Shown in pieces: positions 28,582 through 36,896 of a DNA stretch of 64,000 nucleotides. The DNA comes from Rhizobium sp. Root1212 (lineage in GTDB: Bacteria > Pseudomonadota > Alphaproteobacteria > Rhizobiales > Rhizobiaceae). The translations under genes and the position numbers were made by a program. The notes below the pieces were generated by a model. It had not been told where the DNA came from, ran no database searches, and worked only from the letters and a program-made list of their open reading frames with translations. The stretch lies in NCBI RefSeq assembly GCF_001424985.1, contig NZ_LMDA01000001.1, positions 1,249,599-1,313,598 of the forward strand. Reading direction: 5' to 3'. Each line of letters opens with the position of its first letter. The stretch's first letter is position 1.

Positions 28582-28728
28582 ATATATTTATCATCCGAAG
28601 TCAGGCGGTGTAAGCCTAAATTCGCATCTGCGCACACTCTTCCCGATTTCGCCACGGAGAGTCCAGAGCCGATTTGCTTCGGCCGATATTATGCTAGAGG
28701 GCGACAGGAAAACCTTCGGGGAAAGCCC

Positions 28729-28938
28729 ATGACCGATAAAGACGCCCGCATCACCCAGCTCGAGGAAACCGTGGCCCATCAGGCCAAGGCCATCGAGGAG
28801 CTTTCCGATCAGCTGACGCAACAGTGGAAGGTGGTGGAGCAGACCCGCGCCAAGCTCGACCGGCTGACGGAACGGTTCCTGAGGCTTGAGGAACAGAGCC
28901 TCGACGCGCCGGCGATCACCCGCCCGCCGCATTATTGA
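28729..28938 (+). CDS. slyX: SlyX-family protein
   Basis: 69-aa acidic coiled-coil protein: heptad-like ITQLEETVAHQAKAIEELSDQL, then LDRLTERFLRLEEQ and the family-typical end PPHY. Start ATG 28729 follows GGGGAAAG. It lies on the plus strand between the BMP gene and the ABC operon, both minus strand, so it interrupts an otherwise expected transporter operon. Function of SlyX is not established. Confidence 0.9.
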   Translation: MTDKDARITQLEETVAHQAKAIEELSDQLTQQWKVVEQTRAKLDRLTERFLRLEEQSLDAPAITRPPHY

Positions 28939-28994
28939 GCCATAAAAGCCGTCGGCCGCAGAGGCTGCATCCAGTCGAGTGGAGCGGCTGATGG

Positions 28995-29017
28995 ATGGTC
29001 GGGTCAGGCCCAACCAT
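28995..29017. repeat. Small palindromic intergenic repeat
   Basis: ATGGTCGGG and CCCAACCAT form an imperfect inverted repeat around TCAGG. Palindromes of this sort (TCATGGTTGGGCCTGACCCGACCAT type) recur in rhizobial intergenic DNA. Located between slyX and its terminator. Confidence 0.4.
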
Positions 29018-29048
29018 GACGGAGAGGGTATGGGCTTCGTCGCCAAAC

Positions 29049-29084
29049 AAAAAACCGCCGACCACGGGGACCGGCGGCTTTTTA
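29049..29084. terminator. Bidirectional terminator between slyX and the BMP gene
   Basis: A stem CCGCCG(29055-29060)/CGGCGG with GC-rich centre is flanked by an A-run (about 29049-29054) on the left and TTTTTATT on the right, so it can end transcription from both convergent genes. Confidence 0.75.
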
Positions 29085-29100
29085 TTACAATATCAGCCTC

Positions 29101-30093
29101 TTAGTAAGGGCAGGCCTCATCCGACATATAGTCGTGAACCTGAACCGTGCCGGCAATGATGTCGGCCTTGGCCTTGTCGACGGCAGCCTGCATTTCCGGA
29201 GTGATCAGGGCCTTGTTGTTGTCGTCAACGGCATAGCCGACGCCATCTTCCTTGAGGCCAAGGTTGGAAATGCCGAACTGGAAGTTGCCATCCTTGGCAG
29301 CCTTGAAGCTTTCGTAGACGGCGACGTCGACGCGCTTGAGCATCGAGGTCAGGACCTTGCCGGGCTGCAGGCCGTTCTGGTTGGAATCGACGCCGATGCC
29401 GAGCTTGCCGGCATCCGCAGCCGCCTGCAGAACGCCGACGCCGGTACCGCCGGCAGCGTGATAGACGACGTCGGAACCCTGGTCGATCTGGGACTTGGCG
29501 ATTTCGCCGCCCTTGACAGGGTCGTTCCAGGCGTCCGGAGTGGTGCCGGTATAGGCTTCGAGAACCTTGACGTCAGCGCCGGTCGACTTCGCGCCGCCGA
29601 CATAGCCGCAGGCGAACTTGTGGATCAGCGGAACGTCCATGCCGCCGACGAAGGAGACCGTCTTGGTCTTGGAGGCGAGGCCGGCGAGAACGCCGACGAG
29701 ATAGGAGCCTTCCTGTTCCTTGAAGACGACCGACTTCACGTTCGGCTTGTCGAGAACCATGTCGATGATGGCGAACTTGGTATCCGGATATTCGGCTGCG
29801 ACCTTTTCAAGCGCTGCCGCCCAGTTGAAGCCGGCCATGACGATCGGATTGTTGCCGTCGCCGGCGAAGCGGCGCAGCGCCTGCTCGCGCTGAGCGTCGT
29901 TGGCGATTTCGAATTCGCGGTATTCGATGCCGGTTTCGGTCTTGAACTTTTCCGCGCCGTTGAAGGCCGCTTCGTTGAAGGATTTGTCGAACTTGCCGCC
30001 GAGATCGTAGATGATCGCCGGCTTGATATCGTCGGCGAGAGCCGTCGCCGACATCATCGAAAAAGCAAGGAGACCGAGGAGGGTTTTCTTCAT
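29101..30093 (-). CDS. BMP-family nucleoside-binding protein
   Basis: Periplasmic substrate-binding protein (330 aa) of a BMP/Med-type ABC importer. It has a Sec signal MKKTLLGLLAFSMMSATALA with no lipobox, so it is soluble periplasmic. The mature start KPAIIYDLGGKFDKSFNEAA is the hallmark of the family, followed by FVGGMDVPLIHKFACGYVGG and YHAAGGTGVGVLQAA. It almost certainly serves the permeases at 24863-26971 although slyX lies between. A copy of the shared 15-base element lies about 155 bases upstream. Confidence 0.94.
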   Translation of the reverse strand: MKKTLLGLLAFSMMSATALADDIKPAIIYDLGGKFDKSFNEAAFNGAEKFKTETGIEYREFEIANDAQREQALRRFAGDGNNPIVMAGFNWAAALEKVAAEYPDTKFAIIDMVLDKPNVKSVVFKEQEGSYLVGVLAGLASKTKTVSFVGGMDVPLIHKFACGYVGGAKSTGADVKVLEAYTGTTPDAWNDPVKGGEIAKSQIDQGSDVVYHAAGGTGVGVLQAAADAGKLGIGVDSNQNGLQPGKVLTSMLKRVDVAVYESFKAAKDGNFQFGISNLGLKEDGVGYAVDDNNKALITPEMQAAVDKAKADIIAGTVQVHDYMSDEACPY

Positions 30094-30248
30094 AGTGCAG
30101 CCCTGTTGTTGCTATTGATGTTTTTGTTGGGTCCTCCCGCACGCTCCCTCTTTGCGGAGAGCATGTCTGCGGAACCACCGACCCCCAGGGGAGGTCTGGC
30201 TGGCGCGCATCCTTGCACGCCTCCGGCGAAAATTCACCCGAAATTTTT

Positions 30249-30263
30249 CAATTGGTAAAAAAA
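30249..30263. promoter_or_regulatory. Second copy of the nucleoside-operon element
   Basis: CAATTGGTAAAAAAA, the exact reverse complement of 28565-28579. It lies 156-170 bases upstream of the BMP gene start, in an AT-rich patch inside a GC-rich region. The palindromic core is incomplete here (ACCAATTG only). Confidence 0.45.
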
Positions 30264-30310
30264 GGTAAATCGCTCAAACAGCGGGCGAAATCCGTGGATT
30301 TCCGGCAAGG

Positions 30311-30342
30311 AAAAGGCCGCTGCATGGATTGTGCAGCGGCCT
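30311..30342 (-). terminator. Intrinsic terminator after the TonB receptor gene
   Basis: Perfect 11-base stem AGGCCGCTGCA (30314-30324) / TGCAGCGGCCT (30332-30342), followed on the minus strand by TTTTCC, 24 bases after the stop codon. Confidence 0.85.
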
Positions 30343-30365
30343 GAAGGTCTCACGTTTTCGTCCGA

Positions 30366-32522
30366 TCAGAACGTCTTGCTGAGCTTCAGCGTAACGGTGC
30401 GCTGCTCGCCATAGCCGCAGGTGAACAGCTCCTGGCAACCCTTGACGTATTCCTTGTCGAACAGGTTGCTGACGTTGAACGCGGCGCCCCAGCCGTTCTT
30501 CTCGTAACGGATGGCGGCATCGGCGACCACCGCGGAGGGCACCCACTCGGTGTTGAGGTTATCCGCCGCCGACTTGCCCTGGTAACGCAGGCCGCCGCCG
30601 AGGCTCACGCCTTCCATCGCGCCATCGGTGATCGTGTAATCGACCCACAGGGCAACCTGATGCTCGGGGATCAGGCGGGGGCGCTTGCCGACGAAATCGG
30701 CGAAACCTTCCTCGGTAATCTCCATGTCCGTGTAGGTATAGGAGGCCAAGAGCTTCCAGTTCTGGTCGACGTTGACCTTGCCTTCCAGCTCGATGCCCTT
30801 CGATTCCACTTCGCCGAGCTGGGTCATGGTGAAGCCGTTCGGGTTCAGTGCGTTTTCCTTGGTCAGGTGGAAAAGCGAGGCGGTCAGCAGGCCGTCGAAG
30901 ATGGTCGGCTCGTATTTGATGCCGGCTTCGTACTGAACGCCCTCTTCCGGCACCAGCGGCGTGCCGGAGGCGGAAATGCCGATCAGCGGATTGAAGAAGC
31001 TCGAGGCGCTGACATAGGGCGTGAGGCCGTTGTCGAGCTCATAGGCGAGACCGGCGCGGCCGCTCAGGGCGCTGTCGTTGGTGCTGAAGGAGCCGTTGGC
31101 AAGGCGCGAATCCGTTTCGGTGTCGACATAGTCGTAACGGCCGTTCAGCGTCACTAGCCAGCCGCCGCCGAAGCGGATCTGGTCCTGCGCATAGACGCCG
31201 ACCTGTTGCATGTGGCTCACGCCATCGAGATAGACGCTGTAGGCCGGAATGGGTCCGCCATAGTCAGGGTCGGTGGGATCGAGATCGGATGCCGGGAAAG
31301 CCGAAGCCTGCGTCTGGTCGATCTTGAAGTTCTTGTAGTCGAGGCCGACGAGCAGATTGTGTTCGGTGCCGGCCGACTCGAATTCGTTCTGCAGGCGGTT
31401 ATCGACATTGAAACTATCGACGCTTGTGTCGTGCTTGAAACCGAGACGGGCCAGATCGCCGGTTGCCGCGTAGGCGTAAGGGTAAACCAGCTCTTCCGAC
31501 TTATCGAGATGGGCGAAGCGCAGGTTCTGCGAGAAGGTCCAGCCGCTGTCGAACTGATGTTCGAACTCGTAGCCGATCATCTGCTGGTCGTAGCGGCCGT
31601 AGTCGTGATCCGGCTCGCCATAGAAGAAATCGCGGTCGATCTTACCGCCCAAGGGACCGTCTTCCACCGTGCCGAAATAAGGGAGGAAACCGTTGGCGAT
31701 ATGGGTCTGGTCGAGATCGGAGGCGAGTGCGTAGACCGTCAGGCTCGTTGCATCATCCGGCGCATAGGTAATTTGCGGCAGAAGGAAGCCGCGCAGGTCC
31801 TCGGAATAATCCGTATAGTTGTCGCCGCCGGCGATCTTGCCTGTGATGCGGTAGGTGATCGTGCCGTCGTCCTTCAGCTTGTCGTTGACGTCGAAGCCGA
31901 AGAAGGCGTTGCCGAAATTGTTGATGCCGATTTCGGCATAGTAGAGCGGATCGTCCTGCGGGCGCTTGCGCACGAGATCGACGATGCCGCCCGGACTGGA
32001 GCCACCGTAAAGCACCGAGGCCGGGCCTTTCAGCACTTCGACGCGCTCCAGCATGAAGGGATCGGACTGGAAGCCGCCGAAACCATAAGAGAACAGGTTC
32101 AAGCCATCGAGGAACACGCCCGTCTGGGTGGCGTCGAAGCCTCGGATGTAGAACCAATCCGTATCGGGATCGCTGCCGAAGGGTTCGGCGGCGACGCCTG
32201 CGGTGTAGCGCAGCGCTTCATCGACCTTGTTGACAACGCCGCGGTCGTTGAGTTCCTCGCGACCGATGACGGAGACGGATTGCGGGATATCGGATACCGC
32301 CATGGCGGCCTTCGAGCCTGTATCCGTCACTTTCGCCACGTAACCTTCGACCGGGCCGGTCGCTTCGGTTTCCGTCACCTTGCCGCCTTCGACCACCAGC
32401 CGTTCCAGCTGCGTTTCGCCGCCCGGCGCAACATCCTGCGCCCGCGCCGCCACCGGCGCCACCATCACCGCCGCCAGCGAAACACCCGCCATGAGAAACC
32501 GGCGAGTTCCCTTCATCCGCAT
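30366..32522 (-). CDS. TonB-dependent siderophore receptor
   Basis: Outer-membrane ferric-siderophore transporter, 718 aa from ATG 32522 (GGGGTG upstream; a longer frame to 32669 lacks a signal peptide). The signal peptide ends in ARAQ. The plug domain has SDIPQSVSVIGREEL, YIRGFDATQ and VEVLKGPASVLYGGSSPGG, and a 22-strand barrel ends in KTF. The siderophore-receptor (FhuA/FpvA-like) architecture is clear; the ligand is not. An IRO-like box lies 53 bases upstream, and an AraC regulator precedes it on the same strand, so iron plus siderophore control is likely. Confidence 0.93.
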   Translation of the reverse strand: MRMKGTRRFLMAGVSLAAVMVAPVAARAQDVAPGGETQLERLVVEGGKVTETEATGPVEGYVAKVTDTGSKAAMAVSDIPQSVSVIGREELNDRGVVNKVDEALRYTAGVAAEPFGSDPDTDWFYIRGFDATQTGVFLDGLNLFSYGFGGFQSDPFMLERVEVLKGPASVLYGGSSPGGIVDLVRKRPQDDPLYYAEIGINNFGNAFFGFDVNDKLKDDGTITYRITGKIAGGDNYTDYSEDLRGFLLPQITYAPDDATSLTVYALASDLDQTHIANGFLPYFGTVEDGPLGGKIDRDFFYGEPDHDYGRYDQQMIGYEFEHQFDSGWTFSQNLRFAHLDKSEELVYPYAYAATGDLARLGFKHDTSVDSFNVDNRLQNEFESAGTEHNLLVGLDYKNFKIDQTQASAFPASDLDPTDPDYGGPIPAYSVYLDGVSHMQQVGVYAQDQIRFGGGWLVTLNGRYDYVDTETDSRLANGSFSTNDSALSGRAGLAYELDNGLTPYVSASSFFNPLIGISASGTPLVPEEGVQYEAGIKYEPTIFDGLLTASLFHLTKENALNPNGFTMTQLGEVESKGIELEGKVNVDQNWKLLASYTYTDMEITEEGFADFVGKRPRLIPEHQVALWVDYTITDGAMEGVSLGGGLRYQGKSAADNLNTEWVPSAVVADAAIRYEKNGWGAAFNVSNLFDKEYVKGCQELFTCGYGEQRTVTLKLSKTF

Positions 32523-32574
32523 ATCGTCACCCCAGAAAATGCCGGCCCCGCTCAGCCGTCCTGCCATCATAAGA

Positions 32575-32589
32575 TGAGTATTTAATTCA
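32575..32589 (-). promoter_or_regulatory. IRO-like iron-responsive operator
   Basis: TGA-N9-TCA (TGAGTATTTAATTCA), partly palindromic and AT-rich, 53 bases upstream of the receptor start. TGA-N9-TCA is the iron-responsive operator motif associated with RirA in rhizobia. A short motif, so chance is possible, but the position fits. Confidence 0.5.
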
Positions 32590-32668
32590 GCTATTTCGGC
32601 GGTGATTGTCTTTTCCTGCGGTCTTTGATCATTTCTGGGCCAATCTCGCAGATTGGAGCAATTGCTCA

Positions 32669-33550
32669 TCAGGCCCTTTGATTACGGGCCCAGCTGCCCG
32701 GCGTCACACCAACGATCTTGCGAAAGGCGCGGGTGAAGTGAGCTTGATCGGCAAAGCCGGTTTCGGCGGCGATCACGCTCATCGGATGATCTGCGCCGAC
32801 AATCATCCGCTTGGCCCGCTCGATGCGGGCCTTCATCTGCCACTGGTGCGGCGGCAGGCCGGTCGAGGCCTTGAAGGCATGGCTGAAATGGGACTGTGAA
32901 AGGCCTGTCAGCTCCGCAAGGGTTTCCATGCGGATGCCGTGCAGGCAATTTTCCTCGATATAGTCGATCGCCCGGCGCAGCTGCCAATTGGCGAGGGCGC
33001 TGCGCTTGCGCTGGCGCGACGGGCCGAGCCGCAGAACATCGATCAGAAGCGCCAGCGACAGGCCGTCGCCGTAAAGATCGTGCAACGGCTGCGGATTGAC
33101 GCATTCGGCGGCGATCAGTTCGGCGAGCGACAGGATGCGCGGATCGGAGAACATCAGCCGCGGCGCGGTGAGCTGGGCCGGGTCAAGATCTTCCATCAGC
33201 CGCCGGCTCAAGGTTTCGACGCTGAAATGAAGATCGAGATGGCGGACGAAATCGACATCGACCATCTCCGCCCAGAGTTCCATGCCGGCAGGGATATAGG
33301 AGGCGACCTGCCCCTGCCCTTCCTCGCAAAAGCCGCCCTGCGGCTGGCGAAGCCTAATGTTCGGCCGCCCGCCTTTGGCATCGAGCACGATGAACAGGCG
33401 CGGATCGTCAGCCACATAAAAGCCGCCGGCCAGCGGCGCGCATTCCACATTCCAAAGATCCGCAACAACGCCGTTCCACTGGCGCCGGTTGAGGCCGCCA
33501 ATGACGGAAAAGCCGTTGATGCGGTTGTTCATGCGGGGCTGAAACGTCAT
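32669..33550 (-). CDS. AraC-family transcriptional regulator
   Basis: 293-aa regulator. The C-terminal 100 residues hold the two-helix-turn-helix AraC domain (METLAELTGLSQSHFSHAFK and MSVIAAETGFADQAHFTRAF, then GVTPGSWARN). The N-terminal region is a sensor domain without a motif I can name. It lies directly upstream of the siderophore receptor on the same strand (146-base gap). This resembles known siderophore-sensing AraC/receptor pairs; the inducer is inferred. Confidence 0.92.
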   Translation of the reverse strand: MTFQPRMNNRINGFSVIGGLNRRQWNGVVADLWNVECAPLAGGFYVADDPRLFIVLDAKGGRPNIRLRQPQGGFCEEGQGQVASYIPAGMELWAEMVDVDFVRHLDLHFSVETLSRRLMEDLDPAQLTAPRLMFSDPRILSLAELIAAECVNPQPLHDLYGDGLSLALLIDVLRLGPSRQRKRSALANWQLRRAIDYIEENCLHGIRMETLAELTGLSQSHFSHAFKASTGLPPHQWQMKARIERAKRMIVGADHPMSVIAAETGFADQAHFTRAFRKIVGVTPGSWARNQRA

Positions 33551-33701
33551 CGCCCGATCCGGTTTCGTCGCAACGTGCTAAAACCTACTTTTTATATTCA
33601 TGTTTTCGTAGGCGAGATTCGCTCTTCCGGCAATCGCTAAAATGCAGGAAACCGCCGAAACAGCAGCATTGTGGCTTTTCCGCCATGACCGGCGGTTTTG
33701 G

Positions 33702-34019
33702 TCAGGCCGAAAAACGGCCGGCGACGGGCGGCTTGCGATAGGCAATCATCCACAGCGCGAGCGCCAGCGCGATGAAGACGGCGAAGGCCGGCTGTTGTAG
33801 CATCCAGAGGGCGACGGGCTGGAGCACGCCAGTGGGGCCGCCGGGGCGCTCCAGCGATTGCACCAAGGCAAGGCCCCTATCGCCGGAGGCGGAAACGGCG
33901 CTGCCGAGTGGCGTCAGTACCGGCTGGGAGGCCGAGACTGACTGGATGGAATCGACCGCCGCGGCCAGGACGCCCAACACCAGCGCCAGGAAGCTGGCGA
34001 CCCGCAGAAGAAACCGCAT
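33702..34019 (-). CDS. Small membrane protein of unknown function
   Basis: 105 aa from ATG 34019, preceded by GGGAGGATT. An N-terminal hydrophobic segment (LLRVASFLALVLGVLAAAVDSI) and a C-terminal one (FAVFIALALALWMIAYRKPP) flank a polar stretch, suggesting two membrane passes. The frame is open further upstream, but that part overlaps the tRNA-Ser gene and is a shadow. I do not recognise a domain. Confidence 0.75.
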   Translation of the reverse strand: MRFLLRVASFLALVLGVLAAAVDSIQSVSASQPVLTPLGSAVSASGDRGLALVQSLERPGGPTGVLQPVALWMLQQPAFAVFIALALALWMIAYRKPPVAGRFSA

Positions 34020-34157
34020 GCAAATCCTCCCTCTCGTGCCGCCGCTATCGGCCGCATCTTTGCTGTTGCGGAGACTTAGGCAAGGGCGATCCGGGCGGCA
34101 AGATGCGGATTTCGCGGGGCTCACAAAAAATGAAGTCAAAAAACTGTCAGAATCCAG

Positions 34158-34185
34158 TTGATCCCTGAAAATTCCTCGGTATATA
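34158..34185 (+). promoter_or_regulatory. Possible promoter for tRNA-Ser
   Basis: TTGATC at 34158-34163 and TATATA at 34180-34185 are separated by 16 bases. It lies about 115 bases upstream of the mature tRNA, in a local AT-rich patch. The distance is long for a tRNA promoter. Confidence 0.35.
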
Positions 34186-34300
34186 TCGCGCCGTCGCCGG
34201 TACATGTACCGAAGCGGCCGGTTCGCGCCAGCGAACCGCGTGCGCAGAGCCCTTGCGGCCTCTGCGATCCACCGGACCAACCGACGGTGCGATAACGGAC

Positions 34301-34390
34301 GGACAGGTGGCCGAGTGGTTGAAGGCGCACGCCTGGAACGCGTGTATACGTGAAAGCGTATCGAGGGTTCGAATCCCTCTCTGTCCGCCA
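34301..34390 (+). tRNA. tRNA-Ser (anticodon GGA)
   Basis: 90 nt including encoded CCA. The acceptor arm GGACAGG pairs with TCTGTCC. The anticodon arm is CACGC-CTGGAAC-GCGTG, giving anticodon GGA. The long variable arm (TATACGTGAAAGCGTATC) is class II, as expected for serine. The T-arm is GAGGGTTCGAATCCCTC. Decodes UCC and UCU. Confidence 0.95.
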
Positions 34391-34515
34391 TCTTTCTTTC
34401 GAATCTTCCTGATTGCTGCCACCGCTCGCATAACCCCGTCAGAAAATCTTCTGCCTCGCGATCCGTTTCCGCTTCGGGTTTCGTCTTTGGTGTGCTCATC
34501 CAGAATGGAGATACC

Positions 34516-34560
34516 ATGGCTACCATCACGCTGATCCACATCCTCAAGGCGGGCGCGTGA
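34516..34560 (+). other. Possible 14-codon leader ORF before the ECF sigma gene
   Basis: ATG at 34516 preceded by GGAGATACC encodes [14 protein letters not shown] and stops at TGA, 100 bases before the sigma factor start. The ribosome binding site is good, but the peptide is too short to judge. It could be a translated leader, the remnant of a lost gene, or chance. Confidence 0.25.
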
Positions 34561-34660
34561 GGAATTGGTCCGCGGACGGCGGACATCGCCGCCGGCCTGC
34601 GCTATCGTTCGGACGCGGACGGCGGGTTTTCCCTGCAGACGCACCTGTGGAGCCTGATAC

Positions 34661-35518
34661 ATGAATGCCGGAGACTTCGAAGAGCGCCTTGCTGCGCTGA
34701 GACCGCGCCTGCATCGCTATTGCGCGCGCATGACCGGCTCGACCGTCGATGGCGAGGATGTGTTGCAGGACGCTCTGCTCAAGGCCCTGCGGGCGCAGGC
34801 GGAAGGGGCCGAGATCGACAAGCTCGAACCCTGGCTGCTGCGCATCGCCCATAATACATGCCTCGATTTCCTGCGCCGCCGGGCGCGCAACACCGTCGTT
34901 CCTCTCGTTGACGAGATCGAGGGTGCGCCCCTTCCTGACGCCGACGCGGTTGCGGTCGGGTTTCAGACGTTTTTGCAACTGCCCGAATTGCAGCGCTGTG
35001 CCGTTATCCTCAAGGACGTGCTCGGCCATTCGGTCGAGGAGGTTGCCGTGATCGCTGACTGCTCGGCAGCGGCGGCCAAATCGGCGCTTCAGCGCGGACG
35101 GGCGGCGTTACGACAGCTGGCGCAGCAGCCCGAGGATATCCGGCTGCCGCTGATGTCGGGTGCCGAGCGGGAGAAGATGGCCACTTACGTCCGCCTGTTC
35201 CAGAGCGGCGACTTCGACGGCATTCGCGCCGTGCTCGCAGACGACGTGAAGCTCGATCTGGTCAACCGGCTCAAGCTCGAAGGCCGCAAGACCGTCGATC
35301 GCTACTTCACCCGCTATGCCGAGGAAACGAAATGGCGGTTTGCCCTCGGGGCAATCGAGGGTCGTCCGGCCATGCTGGTGTTCGATGCGGCGGGAGCGAT
35401 GGAAAAGCCTGCGCATTTCGTCCTGATCGACTGGCAGGGCGACGAGATCGCGGCGATCCGCGATTTCCTGTTCACACCCTATGCGATCGAGGCGACGGAC
35501 TGGGTGAGGCTCGGCTGA
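34661..35518 (+). CDS. ECF sigma factor with C-terminal SnoaL-like domain
   Basis: 285 aa. Sigma region 2 is at about residues 8-75 ([38 protein letters not shown]) and region 4 at about 105-155 ([35 protein letters not shown]). A C-terminal NTF2/SnoaL-like domain follows ([20 protein letters not shown] onward). This is the SigJ/ECF41-like layout, in which the C-terminal extension rather than a separate anti-sigma factor tunes activity. No anti-sigma gene is adjacent. Confidence 0.88.
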   Translation: MNAGDFEERLAALRPRLHRYCARMTGSTVDGEDVLQDALLKALRAQAEGAEIDKLEPWLLRIAHNTCLDFLRRRARNTVVPLVDEIEGAPLPDADAVAVGFQTFLQLPELQRCAVILKDVLGHSVEEVAVIADCSAAAAKSALQRGRAALRQLAQQPEDIRLPLMSGAEREKMATYVRLFQSGDFDGIRAVLADDVKLDLVNRLKLEGRKTVDRYFTRYAEETKWRFALGAIEGRPAMLVFDAAGAMEKPAHFVLIDWQGDEIAAIRDFLFTPYAIEATDWVRLG

Positions 35519-35587
35519 AACCTTGACTTGCCATGACCTGATATCAGCGGGTAAAGAACGGCAGCGGCAGGCAAGGAAGACCATTCG

Positions 35588-35764
35588 ATGAGCGACGACA
35601 ACAAGACCGAAAGCAAGATCACAGTTGAAAAGCGCCAGAACGGGCGCTGGTGCTTCGTGCTCAATCATCGTGGCGTCGTTTATCCGGCCCAAGGCCAGTT
35701 CGCCACCATGTTCGAAGCCCAGATCGCGGCACAGGAAGCGGCGAAGCGGCTGATCAAGCGCTGA
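35588..35764 (+). CDS. Small conserved-looking protein, 58 aa
   Basis: ATG 35588 after AAGGAAG, ending at TGA 35764. The polar start MSDDNKTESKITVEKRQNG is followed by WCFVLNHRGVVYPAQGQF and an Ala/Lys-rich helix ending AAKRLIKR. Codon use is like neighbouring genes and the composition is protein-like (a short beta segment plus one helix). I recognise no family. It lies between the sigma factor and a divergently unrelated dehydrogenase. Confidence 0.7.
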   Translation: MSDDNKTESKITVEKRQNGRWCFVLNHRGVVYPAQGQFATMFEAQIAAQEAAKRLIKR

Positions 35765-35840
35765 GCGCCTCCCTTTTCAAAAGCATCCCCGCTCGATAGC
35801 ATCTCTCGGGAACCGGCGCACACGCGGCTGGCGGGAGGAC

Positions 35841-36878
35841 ATGCAGATGAGCGACAGGGAACGACACCTCGTCATCAGCGCGCCGGAGCCGCGCACGCTC
35901 GATCTGATCTTTACCGACGAAGCCCGCCGGGTGCTCGAAGAGCGCTATGAGATCGTCGAGGCCGATCCCGGCGATATTGCAGGCCTCGGCGACGGCGTGC
36001 TCGGCAGGGCTCGCTATATTCTCGGCCAGCCGCCGCTCAACCATCAAACACTGGCGCGCATGCCAAAACTGCGGGCGATCCTGAACGTCGAAAGCAATCT
36101 CATCAACAACATGCCCTACGAGGTGCTGTTCCAACGCGGCATCCATGTGGTCACCACCGGCCAGGTGTTTGCCGAGCCGGTGGCGGAGCTTGGGCTTGCC
36201 ATGGCGCTCAATCTCGCCCGCGGCATCGTCGATGCCGATCTCGATTTTCGCGAGGGGCGCGAGCTGTGGGGCGGCGAGGGCAATGGCAAGGCGCGACTGC
36301 TCTCCGGCGCCGAAGTCGGCATCATCGGCTTCGGAGATCTCGGCAAGGCGCTGAACCGGGTGCTCGCAGGCTTTCGCACGAAAACGCGGGTGTACGATCC
36401 GTGGATGCCGGCCTCGATCCTGCGGGATCACGGTGTGGAGCCGGCAAGCCTCGACACAGTGCTTTCGGCAAGCGACTTCGTCTTCGTGGTCGCCTCTGTT
36501 ACCAGCGAGAACCAGGGTTTTCTCGATGCCGGGGCCTTTGCGAAGATGCGGGCTGGGGCGGCTTTCATCCTGCTCAGCCGGGCAAGCGTCGTCGATTTCG
36601 ACGACTTGATGGCGGCGGTTGAGCGCGGCCACATCGTCGCGGCGAGCGATGTCTATCCCGAGGAGCCGTTACCGCTTGACCATCCGGTGCGGCGGCTCAA
36701 GGGTTTTCTGCGCTCCGCCCACCGGGCCGGCGCCCTCGACAGCGCCTTCAAAAAAATGGGCGACATGGTGCTGGAAGACATGGACCTGATGGACCGCGAC
36801 CTGCCGCCGATGCGCTGCAAGCGGGCGGAGCGCGAGACGGTGTCCCGCATGCGCTCGAAGCCGGTGACGGTGAACTGA
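35841..36878 (+). CDS. D-isomer-specific 2-hydroxyacid dehydrogenase family protein
   Basis: NAD-dependent oxidoreductase, 345 aa. The N-terminal substrate domain is interrupted by the nucleotide-binding domain with VGIIGFGDLGKALNRVLAGF (GxGxxG variant). The usual LSRASVVDFDDLMAAVERGH and ASDVYPEEPLPLDHPVRR follow. The final catalytic His appears as RSAHRAG. Specific substrate cannot be inferred. A start three codons downstream (MSDRERH) is equally plausible. Confidence 0.85.
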   Translation: MQMSDRERHLVISAPEPRTLDLIFTDEARRVLEERYEIVEADPGDIAGLGDGVLGRARYILGQPPLNHQTLARMPKLRAILNVESNLINNMPYEVLFQRGIHVVTTGQVFAEPVAELGLAMALNLARGIVDADLDFREGRELWGGEGNGKARLLSGAEVGIIGFGDLGKALNRVLAGFRTKTRVYDPWMPASILRDHGVEPASLDTVLSASDFVFVVASVTSENQGFLDAGAFAKMRAGAAFILLSRASVVDFDDLMAAVERGHIVAASDVYPEEPLPLDHPVRRLKGFLRSAHRAGALDSAFKKMGDMVLEDMDLMDRDLPPMRCKRAERETVSRMRSKPVTVN

Positions 36879-36896
36879 CACCGGCTTCGAGGTGGT

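Noticed and set aside
28991-29104. 37-codon plus-strand ORF after slyX
   Set aside because: Runs through an intergenic palindrome and a bidirectional terminator; no ribosome binding site.
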